A DNA stretch of 64,000 nt from Flammeovirgaceae bacterium BBD 1991-12 (GTDB lineage Bacteria > Bacteroidota > Bacteroidia > Cytophagales > Cyclobacteriaceae), in NCBI GenBank assembly GCA_001657315.1, contig LYSV01000024.1:1-64000 (forward strand), in the 5' to 3' direction. The position numbers were made by a program, and so were the translations under genes. This document shows positions 37,186 to 45,829 of this stretch, in pieces (within the stretch, counting starts at the first letter, position 1; each line of letters starts with the position of its first letter). The notes beneath the pieces are model-generated. The model was not told the DNA's origin. It did no database searches and worked only from the letters and a program-made list of their open reading frames with translations.

Positions 37186-37404
37186 ATGACCAAATTAGGA
37201 CTGTATCTATCAAAAAAATCAGCCAGCAAGGCCGAAATAGCCAAGAAAACGGGAATCAGTAAATCCCGGATCAGTGAACTCACCCTGAATCCATCAACTC
37301 AGTTAAGAGCATGGGAATTATATCTTATTGCTCTGGCCATTGATGTAGATCCAGGCGAAATGTTTAAGGATATATTTAGTGAGTTGAAATTAGAAAGCCA
37401 TTAA
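37186..37404 (+). CDS. XRE-family regulator, possible restriction-modification controller
   Basis: The 72-residue protein is one helix-turn-helix domain: LYLSKKSASKAEIAKKTGIS followed by KSRISELTLNPSTQLRAWEL, then LIALAIDVDPGEMFKDIF. Size and fold match C proteins that delay nuclease expression in type II restriction-modification systems, and DNA-methyltransferase and nuclease genes follow in the same direction. TTTAG/CTAAA repeats immediately upstream are its probable binding sites. The ATG start is 6 nt after the last CTAAA. Assignment as a controller is inference from context. Confidence 0.75.
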   Translation: MTKLGLYLSKKSASKAEIAKKTGISKSRISELTLNPSTQLRAWELYLIALAIDVDPGEMFKDIFSELKLESH

Positions 37405-37419
37405 AAAATTACTTTTCAA

Positions 37420-38058
37420 ATGAAATCTATCTTAGCTATTCACAAATTTGGACATTTATATAATACAGAGACTCAAAAACGTATCTTGCTGGAAGATGAT
37501 GCAAACATTTGTATTACTGTACAGAGGGAACATATATTGGAAAAAGATCCAAGTATAGCTCAAAAAAACGAACCAGTCGACTCTAAAACAAAATCCATCG
37601 AGTTACACACCAAATATGGTTACATAACTCCATATTGGTTAATCAAAAAAGCAGGAGAATCGTTATTCTTTAAGATTTCAGGGTTTGTGCCAAAAAGAAA
37701 TGGAGATGAGGCATTTTTACTGGAATTTCGATTGGAGTTGTTAGAAGATCTTTATATCTATAATAAGAAAGACCGCCCGGAAATGGCTCAACTTTTCCCA
37801 TGCAAATGTGCTATTCTTGAATGCCTAACGGACAATTTCGAATTTTTTGAGCCAGTACATGGTGATTCACTTAACAAAGCCAGAACAAAATTACACGAAT
37901 TGTACTTCAGCCGTGTAGTAAATCCGGCATCCAATGCATTTCTGCAGTTCTTCATCGATCGTGAATATGAGAATAGAAATAACAATCTAGCAGCTTTGAG
38001 ACTTGATATACAAAAGCTAAAACCAAAAAACAGGAAGGACAAACCAAGCAGTGCATAA
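37420..38058 (+). CDS. Unknown protein of the restriction-modification island (212 aa)
   Basis: I do not recognise this protein. It is AT-rich in coding, cytosolic, mixed alpha and beta, and opens KSILAIHKFGHLYNTETQKRI, with ISGFVPKRNGDEAFLLEFRL in the middle. LFPCKCAILECLTDNFEFF contains two nearby cysteines in a CxC arrangement, and the C-terminus is basic and helical. It starts 16 nt after the XRE gene and is followed by the methyltransferase gene after 84 nt, so it is probably co-expressed. It may be an accessory specificity or regulatory component of the island, but nothing in the sequence proves that. Confidence 0.6.
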   Translation: MKSILAIHKFGHLYNTETQKRILLEDDANICITVQREHILEKDPSIAQKNEPVDSKTKSIELHTKYGYITPYWLIKKAGESLFFKISGFVPKRNGDEAFLLEFRLELLEDLYIYNKKDRPEMAQLFPCKCAILECLTDNFEFFEPVHGDSLNKARTKLHELYFSRVVNPASNAFLQFFIDREYENRNNNLAALRLDIQKLKPKNRKDKPSSA

Positions 38059-38142
38059 GGAGAACATTTTATCGTTTAAGCAATGGCCTGTTTATGCGCA
38101 GCAACCAATTATGATGAATAAGAATTTACAATTTTTGTATGC

Positions 38143-39453
38143 ATGAACTTATTTAATGAAATAGCGGCCGAATACCGATCAAATAAGGTTAGAAAAGAAG
38201 ATAATGCCTTTCACTGTTGGTATAGGTTTGTGCTGTCTTATCCTCCACATCTTGTCAAACATTACCTGGAAAAGTTTAATATTGATCAGGACTCAATAGT
38301 GCTTGACCCGTTTAGTGGTACCGGCACAACACTAGTTGAGTCAAAGCTTAATAAGTTCAATTCTATTGGAATAGAAGCCAATCCAATAGCTCGATTTGCA
38401 ACAAAGACTAAACTTGATTGGGACATTAACACAAATGAATTGATAGACACCGCTTTGGACATTGCCAACAGACTGGATAAAAAGCTTGAACAGATCGGGA
38501 TAGACGATAAGTCACCAAATGATGACAATTCCAATATCATAGGATTGAGAACCCTGCCGGAAGCCAGTCAAAAGATTTTACTTAAGAACTCGATCAGTCC
38601 GGTCACACTACATAAGTCAATTCTACTGATTGAAGAAATAAAAAAGCTTAAGAATGAGAGGGTTAGGGATCATCTGCTTTTGGCTGGCCTGAAGACAATA
38701 ATCAGTGATGTCAGTAACCTTAGGTTCGGCCCGGAAGTTGGATTAGGGAGAATCAAATTAGATGCATCCATTATTGATCCATGGATAGCTAATGTCCATT
38801 TAACTTATAAAGACATTTCATCTCTTCCAATTCCGTTAAATGACATCGAATCTGAAGTTTTTCTTGGGGATGCAAGAGTTGCCAATCAATACTTGACTCC
38901 AAATTCTATTGCTGCGGTTATAACTTCGCCTCCCTATCCAAACGAAAAGGACTATTCAAGAACTACCCGATTGGAAAATGTGCTCGTTGGACTGGTCACT
39001 AATATGCAGGAATTGCGCGGGGTTAAAAAGACTTTTGTCCGCTCCAATACAAGAAGCGTTTACAAGGAAGATTCTGATCATCTTTATGTAAAAGATTTCA
39101 ATTCAATTCAATCTATTGCGAGGGAAATAGAAAAGAGAAGAATTGAGCAGAACAAGACTTCCGGATTTGAAAAAATGTATTCAAAGGTTACACTTCAGTA
39201 TTTTGGAGGAATGGCAAGGCATTTAAGTAATCTACGCAATAGCCTGGTCCCCGGGGCTAAACTTGCTTATGTGGTTGGTGACCAGGCATCTTATCTGAGA
39301 GTTATGATTAGAACGGGTCAACTCCTGGCCGAAATAGCAGAGTCACTCGGATATAGAGTCGTAGATTTAGAATTATTCAGGACTCGTTTTGCGACACGAT
39401 CAAAAGAGGAACTCAGGGAAGAAGTTTTATTACTTGAATACATGGGGGAATAA
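38143..39453 (+). CDS. DNA methyltransferase (N4-cytosine or N6-adenine)
   Basis: The 436-residue enzyme carries the SAM motif DPFSGTGTT at residues 55-63 and the catalytic motif TSPPYP at 261-266, as in site-specific amino-methyltransferases. Motif I comes before motif IV with about 200 residues between, an order in which the target-recognition part could sit in the middle. The TSPPY form favours N4-cytosine methylation but does not exclude N6-adenine. The nuclease gene follows 2 nt after the stop, which strongly suggests a type II restriction-modification pair. The recognition sequence cannot be read from the protein. Confidence 0.88.
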   Translation: MNLFNEIAAEYRSNKVRKEDNAFHCWYRFVLSYPPHLVKHYLEKFNIDQDSIVLDPFSGTGTTLVESKLNKFNSIGIEANPIARFATKTKLDWDINTNELIDTALDIANRLDKKLEQIGIDDKSPNDDNSNIIGLRTLPEASQKILLKNSISPVTLHKSILLIEEIKKLKNERVRDHLLLAGLKTIISDVSNLRFGPEVGLGRIKLDASIIDPWIANVHLTYKDISSLPIPLNDIESEVFLGDARVANQYLTPNSIAAVITSPPYPNEKDYSRTTRLENVLVGLVTNMQELRGVKKTFVRSNTRSVYKEDSDHLYVKDFNSIQSIAREIEKRRIEQNKTSGFEKMYSKVTLQYFGGMARHLSNLRNSLVPGAKLAYVVGDQASYLRVMIRTGQLLAEIAESLGYRVVDLELFRTRFATRSKEELREEVLLLEYMGE

Positions 39454-39455
39454 AG

Positions 39456-40244
39456 ATGTCCGGGAATAGATACAGCCAACTCATTGAAAAGATCTTTTTT
39501 GACAATTATAAGAAAGGAGATAAACAAGTTGAATTTCTTCGAACAGATATTGAGAAAGCTGCCAAAGCACTCAAAATTAGTCTCCCGAAAAATTTAGGTG
39601 ACGTCATTTACTCCTTTCGATTCAGAACAGAACTTCCTGATCGAATTCTAAAGTTGACACACGAAGATGAGGAATGGCTAATCAAATTGGCAGGAAGAAG
39701 CACTTATTGTTTCAGTCTGGAGCCCAAACTTGAAATAATTCCGAATAAGCATTTAACGCATTCAAAAATCCTGGATTCAACACCGGGGGTGATCAATAAA
39801 TATTCCCTGAGTGATGAGCAAGCTCTACTGGCGATACTCCGATACAACAGATTAGTTGATGTGTTTCTTGGAATAACATGTTATTCTCTCCAAAATCATC
39901 TTCGAACAACAGTGCCGGGACTTGGTCAGGTCGAAACCGATGAAGTCTATATAGGAGTTGATAAACGAGGTGCTCATTTTGTCATCCCCATCCAGGCTAA
40001 GGGTGGTACGGACAAACAAGGCAAGGTACAGATCGAACAGGATATTGAACTTAGCAAAAATAAGTTTCCTGGTCTTGTTTGCATCCCTGTTGCTGCTCAG
40101 TTTATGCAAGATGGTAAGATTGCATTATTTTCCTTCGAGCAGGATAAAACTTCAATCAGGATTACCTCAGAGAGACATTATGAACTTGTTAATTCTAATG
40201 ATCTAACCAATGAAGAACTCGAAAAATATCAAAAAAGAAAATAA
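39456..40244 (+). CDS. Putative restriction endonuclease, PD-(D/E)XK-like
   Basis: The 262-residue protein has no strong general match that I can name, but residues 160-182 read ETDEVYIGVDKRGAHFV then IPIQAK. That gives an acidic cluster (Glu160, Asp162, Glu163) about 17 residues before Gln180-Ala-Lys182, the spacing of PD-(D/E)XK nucleases with a QxK variant. It is translated 2 nt after the methyltransferase, so it is almost certainly the partner nuclease. The chain ends in a Lys-rich tail (EELEKYQKRK). Cleavage specificity is unknown. Confidence 0.75.
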   Translation: MSGNRYSQLIEKIFFDNYKKGDKQVEFLRTDIEKAAKALKISLPKNLGDVIYSFRFRTELPDRILKLTHEDEEWLIKLAGRSTYCFSLEPKLEIIPNKHLTHSKILDSTPGVINKYSLSDEQALLAILRYNRLVDVFLGITCYSLQNHLRTTVPGLGQVETDEVYIGVDKRGAHFVIPIQAKGGTDKQGKVQIEQDIELSKNKFPGLVCIPVAAQFMQDGKIALFSFEQDKTSIRITSERHYELVNSNDLTNEELEKYQKRK

Positions 40245-40298
40245 ATTGTAATAATGCAAGCCAACCATCGGTATGAGAAAATAGATACCTGCGTAAAA

Positions 40299-40490
40299 TC
40301 ACTGGCGCCCTACGGGAACGATTAACTCACAGCCCTCAACATCCAACTCAATCGCCATTTTCCTAAGAAACTCTAAATGAGGTTGCTGGACGTTGTTGCA
40401 AATACGGGTGATCCAATAAGAGAAAAACAAGTTAACCATCACGCTGGATGATGGAAGGCTCAATGAATAATACACTGCTGACATTCGCAA
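40299..40490 (-). pseudogene. Decayed XRE-type regulator
   Basis: On the minus strand the C-terminal 40 residues (ITRICNNVQQPHLEFLRKMA, then IELDVEGCELIVP) match the second half of small Bacteroidota helix-turn-helix regulators. The N-terminal helices are not recognisable, and the residues just before (SLSLPSSSVMVNLFFSYW) do not look like a DNA-binding start. It is probably a damaged copy left at the right edge of the restriction island. The rest of the gap 40245-40617 holds only a promoter for the next gene. Confidence 0.45.
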
Positions 40491-40553
40491 AAAACAAATA
40501 TGTTAACGAGGCATCCTGTCAGGTTTTATACTATATTCAAAAAGTTAATGTTT

Positions 40554-40582
40554 TTTGGTTTAGGAAGCACTCTTTATTTTAG
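40554..40582 (+). promoter_or_regulatory. Candidate promoter of the SH3-like protein gene
   Basis: TTTG (40554-40557), a 17-nt spacer and TATTTTAG (40575-40582, 7 of 8 to TAnnTTTG) lie 35 nt upstream of the ATG at 40618. Confidence 0.45.
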
Positions 40583-40617
40583 CCATTATGATGTAAAGAA
40601 AGTTGTGCCGGCACAGT

Positions 40618-41502
40618 ATGAAAAACTTTTTCATCTTATCCTTGCTGTTTAGCGTCAGTTCTTTGATGGGCCAGAAAACAGGCATAATCAATGACCCTGA
40701 CGGTTATACAAATATCAGAAGGGGACAAGGGGTGGACCATGAGGTAGTTGGAAGAATCGAAGAAGCTGACCAATTCAAATACTATCCTAACAAGCGATCC
40801 GATTGGTGGAAAATAGAGACCATGCCTTACTTCGGTGAACCGGTAATTGGATTTGTACACAAGTCCAGAATACAGCCTTACTATTTGGAACTCTCAAACA
40901 ACTGCAAATGTCCAACTCGATATGGTCAGGGAGGGGCAATTCCTGTTTTAAAAGCAGAAATTGGAAACACAACGGTAACAATATGTGGATATCTAAAGCA
41001 GCGTCATTCAGAACATTCAATTAAGATTTCGGAATTCACTATATCTGATTGTCAGACAAACAAAGTCATTCGATTTTATGGAGCTGTGACAACATGTGAA
41101 GTAATTTATACAGGTGAAGCACTTGAAATAGTTGAACTGGATCAGCTTCCTGTTGGTAAAAACTTTCAATGGGTTGAAACCCCTTGTAAAAAGGTTAAGA
41201 TTACAAATGATTCTGGAGATCTGAAATTCACAAATGAGCAACTAGCGATCAACTTGTCGAGGATCACAGAAAAGGACATCAACTCATTTGTGCATAAACT
41301 TCCGGCTTACAAAGACAAAGGGTATTTTGAAGGAGTAGAAGATTTTATCGGAAAGCTGCTCGTATGCGCACTTGCAGGGAGTGAACAATGCCAAAAGGTG
41401 TTCTACGATATAGAAAGCCATTTGAACTTTGCTTTTGACGGGGCGTTCAAGAAGTTTTATGATGATTGCAAACTTATTATGGAAGAAGATAGAAGTCCTT
41501 GA
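40618..41502 (+). CDS. Secreted protein with SH3-like domain
   Basis: From the ATG at 40618 the product has 294 residues: signal peptide (ILSLLFSVSSLMGQ), then a bacterial SH3-like domain (IINDPDGYTNIRRGQGVDHE, DWWKIETMPYFGEPVIGFVH, about residues 20-80). A longer uncharacterised part with several cysteines (NNCKCPTR, TISDCQTNK) and a helical C-terminus follow. SH3-like domains in such proteins often bind cell-wall peptides. An ATG 15 nt earlier is in frame but puts charged residues before the signal. It stands alone beside the restriction island, with fairly AT-rich coding. Confidence 0.7.
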   Translation: MKNFFILSLLFSVSSLMGQKTGIINDPDGYTNIRRGQGVDHEVVGRIEEADQFKYYPNKRSDWWKIETMPYFGEPVIGFVHKSRIQPYYLELSNNCKCPTRYGQGGAIPVLKAEIGNTTVTICGYLKQRHSEHSIKISEFTISDCQTNKVIRFYGAVTTCEVIYTGEALEIVELDQLPVGKNFQWVETPCKKVKITNDSGDLKFTNEQLAINLSRITEKDINSFVHKLPAYKDKGYFEGVEDFIGKLLVCALAGSEQCQKVFYDIESHLNFAFDGAFKKFYDDCKLIMEEDRSP

Positions 41503-41830
41503 TTCTAAGACATGGGGAATTTTTGCACTACCAAACCCTTCTATCTTCGGAGCATTTTATACAATCTTAAAATCAGCCACCGATCGATATAGTATATTAC
41601 CACATTTACCAGTTAAATAAACCGCAGAGACGCCGGAGACACAGAGTAAATGTGAATCCTTGATGAAGAATATTGAATAATCAATACCTTAGCGTCATTG
41701 CGTCTCCGAGGTTTAAAATTTGGAAACGTTTGCTCAACAAGTGTTTATTTGCCGGTAAGGGAACATATTATTTTTTCGTACCTTACTTCGAGATGATATT
41801 ACTGATCTAACTCACTAAAAACCTAAAACC
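41503..41830. repeat. 328-nt gap with an imperfect inverted-repeat element
   Basis: AAACCGCAGAGACGC (41619-41633) is an imperfect reverse complement (13 of 15) of GCGTCTCCGAGGTTT (41700-41714). This type of sequence, AACCGCAGAGACGC followed by GAGACACAGAG, resembles a dispersed intergenic repeat seen in many bacteria. A promoter for the next gene follows at 41748-41776: TTTG, 17-nt spacer, TATTTTTT. Confidence 0.5.
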
Positions 41831-42271
41831 ATGACAACCGTAAACGTTTACCTCACATTCAATGGTAACTGTGAAGAGGCCTTCAATTTCTACAGGTCCG
41901 TATTCGGAGGGGAATTTCCCTATGTAGGCAGGTTCAAAGAGATGCCTCCCACGGAAGGCGGACCATCCTTTTCGCCAGAGGAGGGAGAAAGGATCATGCA
42001 CATGTCTCTGCCCATTAGCAAGGAGACCGTCATTATGGGTAGCGACACAGCAGGTGAATGGGCTGCCGGCTACCAGCAGGGCAACAACTTCTCGATTTCC
42101 ATCAACACGGATTCAAAGGAGGAGGCCGACCGGATCTTTGGCCAGCTCTCCGCTGGCGGGCAGGTGACCATGCCTATGGACAAAACCTTCTGGGGGGATT
42201 ATTTTGGGATGTTAACCGATAAGTTTGGGATCAACTGGATGATGAGTTTCAATGAAAATCAGCAAAGCTAG
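41831..42271 (+). CDS. VOC superfamily protein, PhnB-like
   Basis: The 146-residue protein has the vicinal-oxygen-chelate fold in PhnB-like form: VYLTFNGNCEEAFNFYRSVF at the N-terminus, then MHMSLPISKETVIMGSD and NNFSISINTDSKEEADRIF. FWGDYFGMLTDKFGINWM closes the chain. Members are usually metal-binding, glyoxalase-like proteins of unknown substrate. The usual metal positions look partly present, but activity cannot be judged. It is a single gene with its own promoter, convergent with the gene at 42529-43443. Confidence 0.88.
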   Translation: MTTVNVYLTFNGNCEEAFNFYRSVFGGEFPYVGRFKEMPPTEGGPSFSPEEGERIMHMSLPISKETVIMGSDTAGEWAAGYQQGNNFSISINTDSKEEADRIFGQLSAGGQVTMPMDKTFWGDYFGMLTDKFGINWMMSFNENQQS

Positions 42272-42528
42272 TCACAAATGATTGACCTTATCGGGCAGGA
42301 ACAGGAGGGTTGACTATGACCATTGCCCTTTAAAAAAAGGGGATCAAAATTCGGGTGTTTGAACAAACCCAATATACCAACTTTGTTTTGGAAGAGCGTG
42401 GCCTGGGGAATCCAAAGGGCAACATCGGGTAGATTTCTCCTGCAACACCGGGAAGGTAAATCAGTCGATGGCTATGAGCAGCGAAACTTTGATAAACCTA
42501 CCCCGACAATCCAAAAACCAACGTTGTG

Positions 42529-43443
42529 TTACTCCAACGGCAGATTGTAAACCAGCTGGCCACGGACAAAAGGTCCGCCATTAAAGCTAATATTCTTCTG
42601 CACACGCTCATCTCCGAAATTAACCAGTGGCAGGGCAAAATCCACCTTGTCATTTTCATCATACTGCTGGTAATCCCTGCCCAGGGCAAAACCCATGCGT
42701 ATCTCGAAATGAATGTTGCCGGCCAGACGACGGCGTGCAAAAAGGCTGAGATCAATGCTACGTCTTTCCATATAGTCGTTCGCGTAACTTTCATGACCAA
42801 GCCGGTAGGTGGTCACCAGGCCAAAATAATGAAGTCCTACCGTCAGATCGTTGTTCACTGACCGGTTTAATTTACCATATACGGGCAGCAGACCCACTAT
42901 CTGCCATTTATCAGACAGCTGCCAGTTCAAATAGACCAGTGGTACTACAAAAGGACCGAACAATTCCTGGTTAAACGATGCGCCGAAGCGCATGGTCAGC
43001 GACTTATGATAACGTTTTTCATAGAGAGCTATCCCGCCAAACTGAAAGCTTTCGCTATCGATACGATCAAAATCACCCATAAGCCGTGGAACAAACAGCA
43101 GGATCAGGGCGTGGTCTTCGTTCATGCGATGGACAAGGCCGGTTTGCATGATAATGCTATGCAGATCAACCGGATGAGCTACGTTTGGTGGTGACTCAAG
43201 GTCACCGTTTACCCTGAAATTGTAGTAGCTGATCTCATTGTACCACGTATTCACTTCGGACAGGACTACTGGTGCTTTTAAATTTACCTGCCAGATATGC
43301 TCTTTGCCTTTCTCCGGAGGGTCACCTTCATAATCCCGGGGAAAGCTGTAATGTCCGGCGACGGTAAAAAGGTCGATGCTGTTCTGAGCTAAAGTGTGTG
43401 CGTACGGTAGGAATGTGATCAATAAAAAGCCTATTCTTTTCAT
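42529..43443 (-). CDS. DUF6268 outer-membrane beta-barrel protein
   Basis: The 304-residue product has a signal peptide (cut after TLAQ) and the DUF6268 pattern: IDLFTVAGHYSFPRDYEG at the start, repeated amphipathic strands (KYHKSLTMRFGASFNQEL-like region, LSDKWQIVGLLPVYGKLN) and a C-terminal GPFVRGQLVYNLPLE. It is a predicted barrel in the outer membrane; its transport role is unknown. The 257-nt gap to the left (42272-42528) shows no gene or clear terminator. Confidence 0.8.
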   Translation of the reverse strand: MKRIGFLLITFLPYAHTLAQNSIDLFTVAGHYSFPRDYEGDPPEKGKEHIWQVNLKAPVVLSEVNTWYNEISYYNFRVNGDLESPPNVAHPVDLHSIIMQTGLVHRMNEDHALILLFVPRLMGDFDRIDSESFQFGGIALYEKRYHKSLTMRFGASFNQELFGPFVVPLVYLNWQLSDKWQIVGLLPVYGKLNRSVNNDLTVGLHYFGLVTTYRLGHESYANDYMERRSIDLSLFARRRLAGNIHFEIRMGFALGRDYQQYDENDKVDFALPLVNFGDERVQKNISFNGGPFVRGQLVYNLPLE

Positions 43444-43821
43444 GGGTTTTCATAGGGAAATGAAGATGAAAATAGGAATAGATCGGTACTTATCATTTTA
43501 ATTTTCACTTTTATTTCCATGCCTGGTAATCCTGTAACATGTCCGGTTGCCAGAGACACTTGAAACCAATACTTTTAATGCAGCCCAAAAACAACGGACG
43601 CATTGTTGGATGTTTCAATCTGTGCCTCACTATTCGGATTGAAAAAGCAGCCAATCGTATCAAGCCTGAGGCATAGATAAAACTTTCAGTAAAGTCTGCT
43701 GCCGAACAGTCGCAGAGGGCGAGTCAGGATACAACCGGTCAAACCAGAAGGACAGCTCAGACTGTAAGGGTGCAGGATAGCCGCAGTCGTCATTTCATTT
43801 AAACATCACTCCGCTGCTGCC
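43444..43821. other. 378-nt gap with nothing recognised
   Basis: The gap separates the divergent outer-membrane protein and sulfatase genes and must hold both promoters. I see no full TAnnTTTG element, no hairpin of note and no coding frame that resembles a protein. Confidence 0.3.
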
Positions 43822-45339
43822 ATGAAAAAGATCCCTTTCCGGTTTCCCGTGTTTCTGTGGTTTTGTGTCCTTTTCCTGGGCTATCAGCACTGCCGGAGCC
43901 CGGAAGTAGCCCTGCCCCCACCCAACATTCTCTGGATCGTGAGTGAAGACAACAGCCCCTGGCTGGGTTGTTATGGTGATAGCCTGGCGGCAACACCACA
44001 CCTTGATGCTTTGGCCAGCGAGGGGATACTGTTCACCAATGCCTACAGCAGCGCTCCTGTATGTGCGCCTTCACGATTTACCATCATTACAGGCACTTAT
44101 CCCATTGCCTACGGCACAGAACATATGCGCTCCACCTACAAAATCCCCGACAGCATAAGATTTTACCCGCATTACCTGAAAGACGCCGGGTACTATACCA
44201 CCAACAATGAAAAGAAAGACTACAACACCGCGGACCAGCCGGAGGCTTGGGATGAAAGCAGTGGTGCAGCACACTACGGCAGCCGTAAAGCAGGCCAGCC
44301 CTTCTTTCATGTCATTAACCTTAAGACCACCCATGAAAGTCGTCTACACCGTGATAGTGTGGCTGCAAATGATCCAGAGCTCGTGACCCTGCCGCCGTAT
44401 CATCCGGACCTGCCTGAACTGCGCAATGATTATGGAGTGTATTATGACCGGATCGCTGAAATGGACGCTCAGGTAGGTGAAATACTGGAGCAACTGGAAG
44501 CTGAAAGCGTGGCGGAAAATACCATCGTTTTTTACTACAGCGATCACGGAGGCGCGGTGGCCGGTACTAAACGTTATGCGACCCATGACGGTCTGCATAT
44601 CCCCATGATCGTCCGTGTGCCGGAAAAATACCAGGAACTTACCACATACCGCCCGGGAAGCAGGGTGGAGCACCCGGTGAGCTTTACAGATCTGGCCCCC
44701 ACCCTGTTGCATATCGCCGGAGTGGAAAAACCGGAGGCCATGGTAGGGCAGTCCGTTCTGAAGTCGGATCGAAAGGAAAACCTTGCCTATAGCTTTGCCG
44801 GCCGTATGGATGAGCGTATCAATTTTGTTCGTTCTGTCACTGATGGCAAATACCGATTTACACTGAACTACATGCCACATCGCCCCTACGGACAACACCT
44901 GGAAACCCTCTGGAAGGCCCGCGGCATGCAGTCATGGGCCGCTGCGTACAGAAAAGGAACCCTTGACAAAGCCGAGGCAGTCTTTTTTGAACCCCGCACT
45001 CCGCAGGAATTGTACGACCTGGAAGCCGACCCGTACAGTGTGAACAATCTGGCAGACCACCCTGATTTTCAGGCTGTACGTGACCGATTGTCCAGGGCCC
45101 TGATGGATTGGCAGGTACGGCATTATGATGCCGGGTTTATTCCGGAGGCTATGCTTAAGGAACTGGACAGCAAGGGTCTGATCTGCAACTATACGCACTC
45201 TGACAACTATCCTGTGAAAGACATTGTTTCCCTGGCACAAAAGGCGGGTGAGGGTAGTGAGGTCAATCTGCAACTGTTCATAGACGAGCTGAATTCTGCT
45301 CATCCGGTATTGCAGTCTGGGCTGCTATGGGACTGTTAA
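43822..45339 (+). CDS. Sulfatase, frameshifted near its C-terminus
   Basis: The protein hydrolyses sulfate esters, probably of sulfated polysaccharide, after export. The signature Cys81-Ala-Pro-Ser-Arg85 (CAPSR) is the site converted to formylglycine, so a maturase is needed. Metal residues appear in NILWIVSEDNSPWLGCYGD at the start and in VFYYSDHGG near residue 235. Codons to 45339 give 505 residues and end abnormally (HPVLQSGLLWDC). The next frame continues a HEAT-like C-terminus from about 45306. A single missing base near 45300-45309 would explain this. The catalytic domain is complete. Confidence 0.9.
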   Translation: MKKIPFRFPVFLWFCVLFLGYQHCRSPEVALPPPNILWIVSEDNSPWLGCYGDSLAATPHLDALASEGILFTNAYSSAPVCAPSRFTIITGTYPIAYGTEHMRSTYKIPDSIRFYPHYLKDAGYYTTNNEKKDYNTADQPEAWDESSGAAHYGSRKAGQPFFHVINLKTTHESRLHRDSVAANDPELVTLPPYHPDLPELRNDYGVYYDRIAEMDAQVGEILEQLEAESVAENTIVFYYSDHGGAVAGTKRYATHDGLHIPMIVRVPEKYQELTTYRPGSRVEHPVSFTDLAPTLLHIAGVEKPEAMVGQSVLKSDRKENLAYSFAGRMDERINFVRSVTDGKYRFTLNYMPHRPYGQHLETLWKARGMQSWAAAYRKGTLDKAEAVFFEPRTPQELYDLEADPYSVNNLADHPDFQAVRDRLSRALMDWQVRHYDAGFIPEAMLKELDSKGLICNYTHSDNYPVKDIVSLAQKAGEGSEVNLQLFIDELNSAHPVLQSGLLWDC

Positions 45340-45653
45340 TCCTCCGGGAAAAGGTAGCATCGACCAGGAGTAACCTACAGGATGCACTTGACAGAGTAGA
45401 AAGACCAGCAGGCATTGTTACCGCTGAGGCGCTTTATCTTCTGGGCGATCAGGCCAGGGCGGTCAGCTACCTTAGAGAACGACTGGGTGATAAGGAATTG
45501 ATGATACGGCTTCATGCACTGAATACCCTTGATCACATGGGGGATGCCGCCCGGATGTTGCTACCTGAGATGCGAGAGCTAATCCCGGAAGATCCGAAAC
45601 AGCGCCCTTACGATGCGCGTATGGCCCGTTACTTCGTGGCGAAGTTTGAGTAA
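45306..45653 (+). pseudogene. Out-of-frame HEAT-like C-terminus of the sulfatase
   Basis: Read from 45306 the frame gives GIAVWAAMGLLILREKVAST, then AEALYLLGDQARAV and IRLHALNTLDHMGDAA, the HEAT-repeat tail that commonly closes this class of sulfatase. It is offset by one base from the main frame, which matches loss of one nucleotide. An ATG at 45327 could start it alone, but a separate gene is unlikely. The restored protein would be about 610 residues. A sequencing error, a real mutation or programmed frameshifting are all possible. Confidence 0.75.
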
Positions 45654-45829
45654 CCGGTTTTTTAAAGTTATCTTTCCATATGTGACTCCTGTGGTTACTT
45701 GTCTGCTCTGGGGCGTATTATTGGATAATAAAGAGCTAATCCACTAATTTACAGGCCTTTACAAATACATTGAAAACCAGCTATATCACCTTGTACAGTT
45801 TTATTTAGGTTGGACGTAAATTTTCGTGG

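Noticed and set aside
42323-42550. 75-codon plus-strand gene between the VOC and outer-membrane genes
   Set aside because: It overlaps the end of the convergent outer-membrane protein gene and has no recognisable features.
43799-44001. Small minus-strand frames at the start of the sulfatase
   Set aside because: They are shadows of the sulfatase signal-peptide and active-site region.
45327-45653. Separate 108-residue gene
   Set aside because: It continues the HEAT-like sulfatase tail in a frame one base away, and the coding pattern extends upstream of its ATG, so it is part of the sulfatase.
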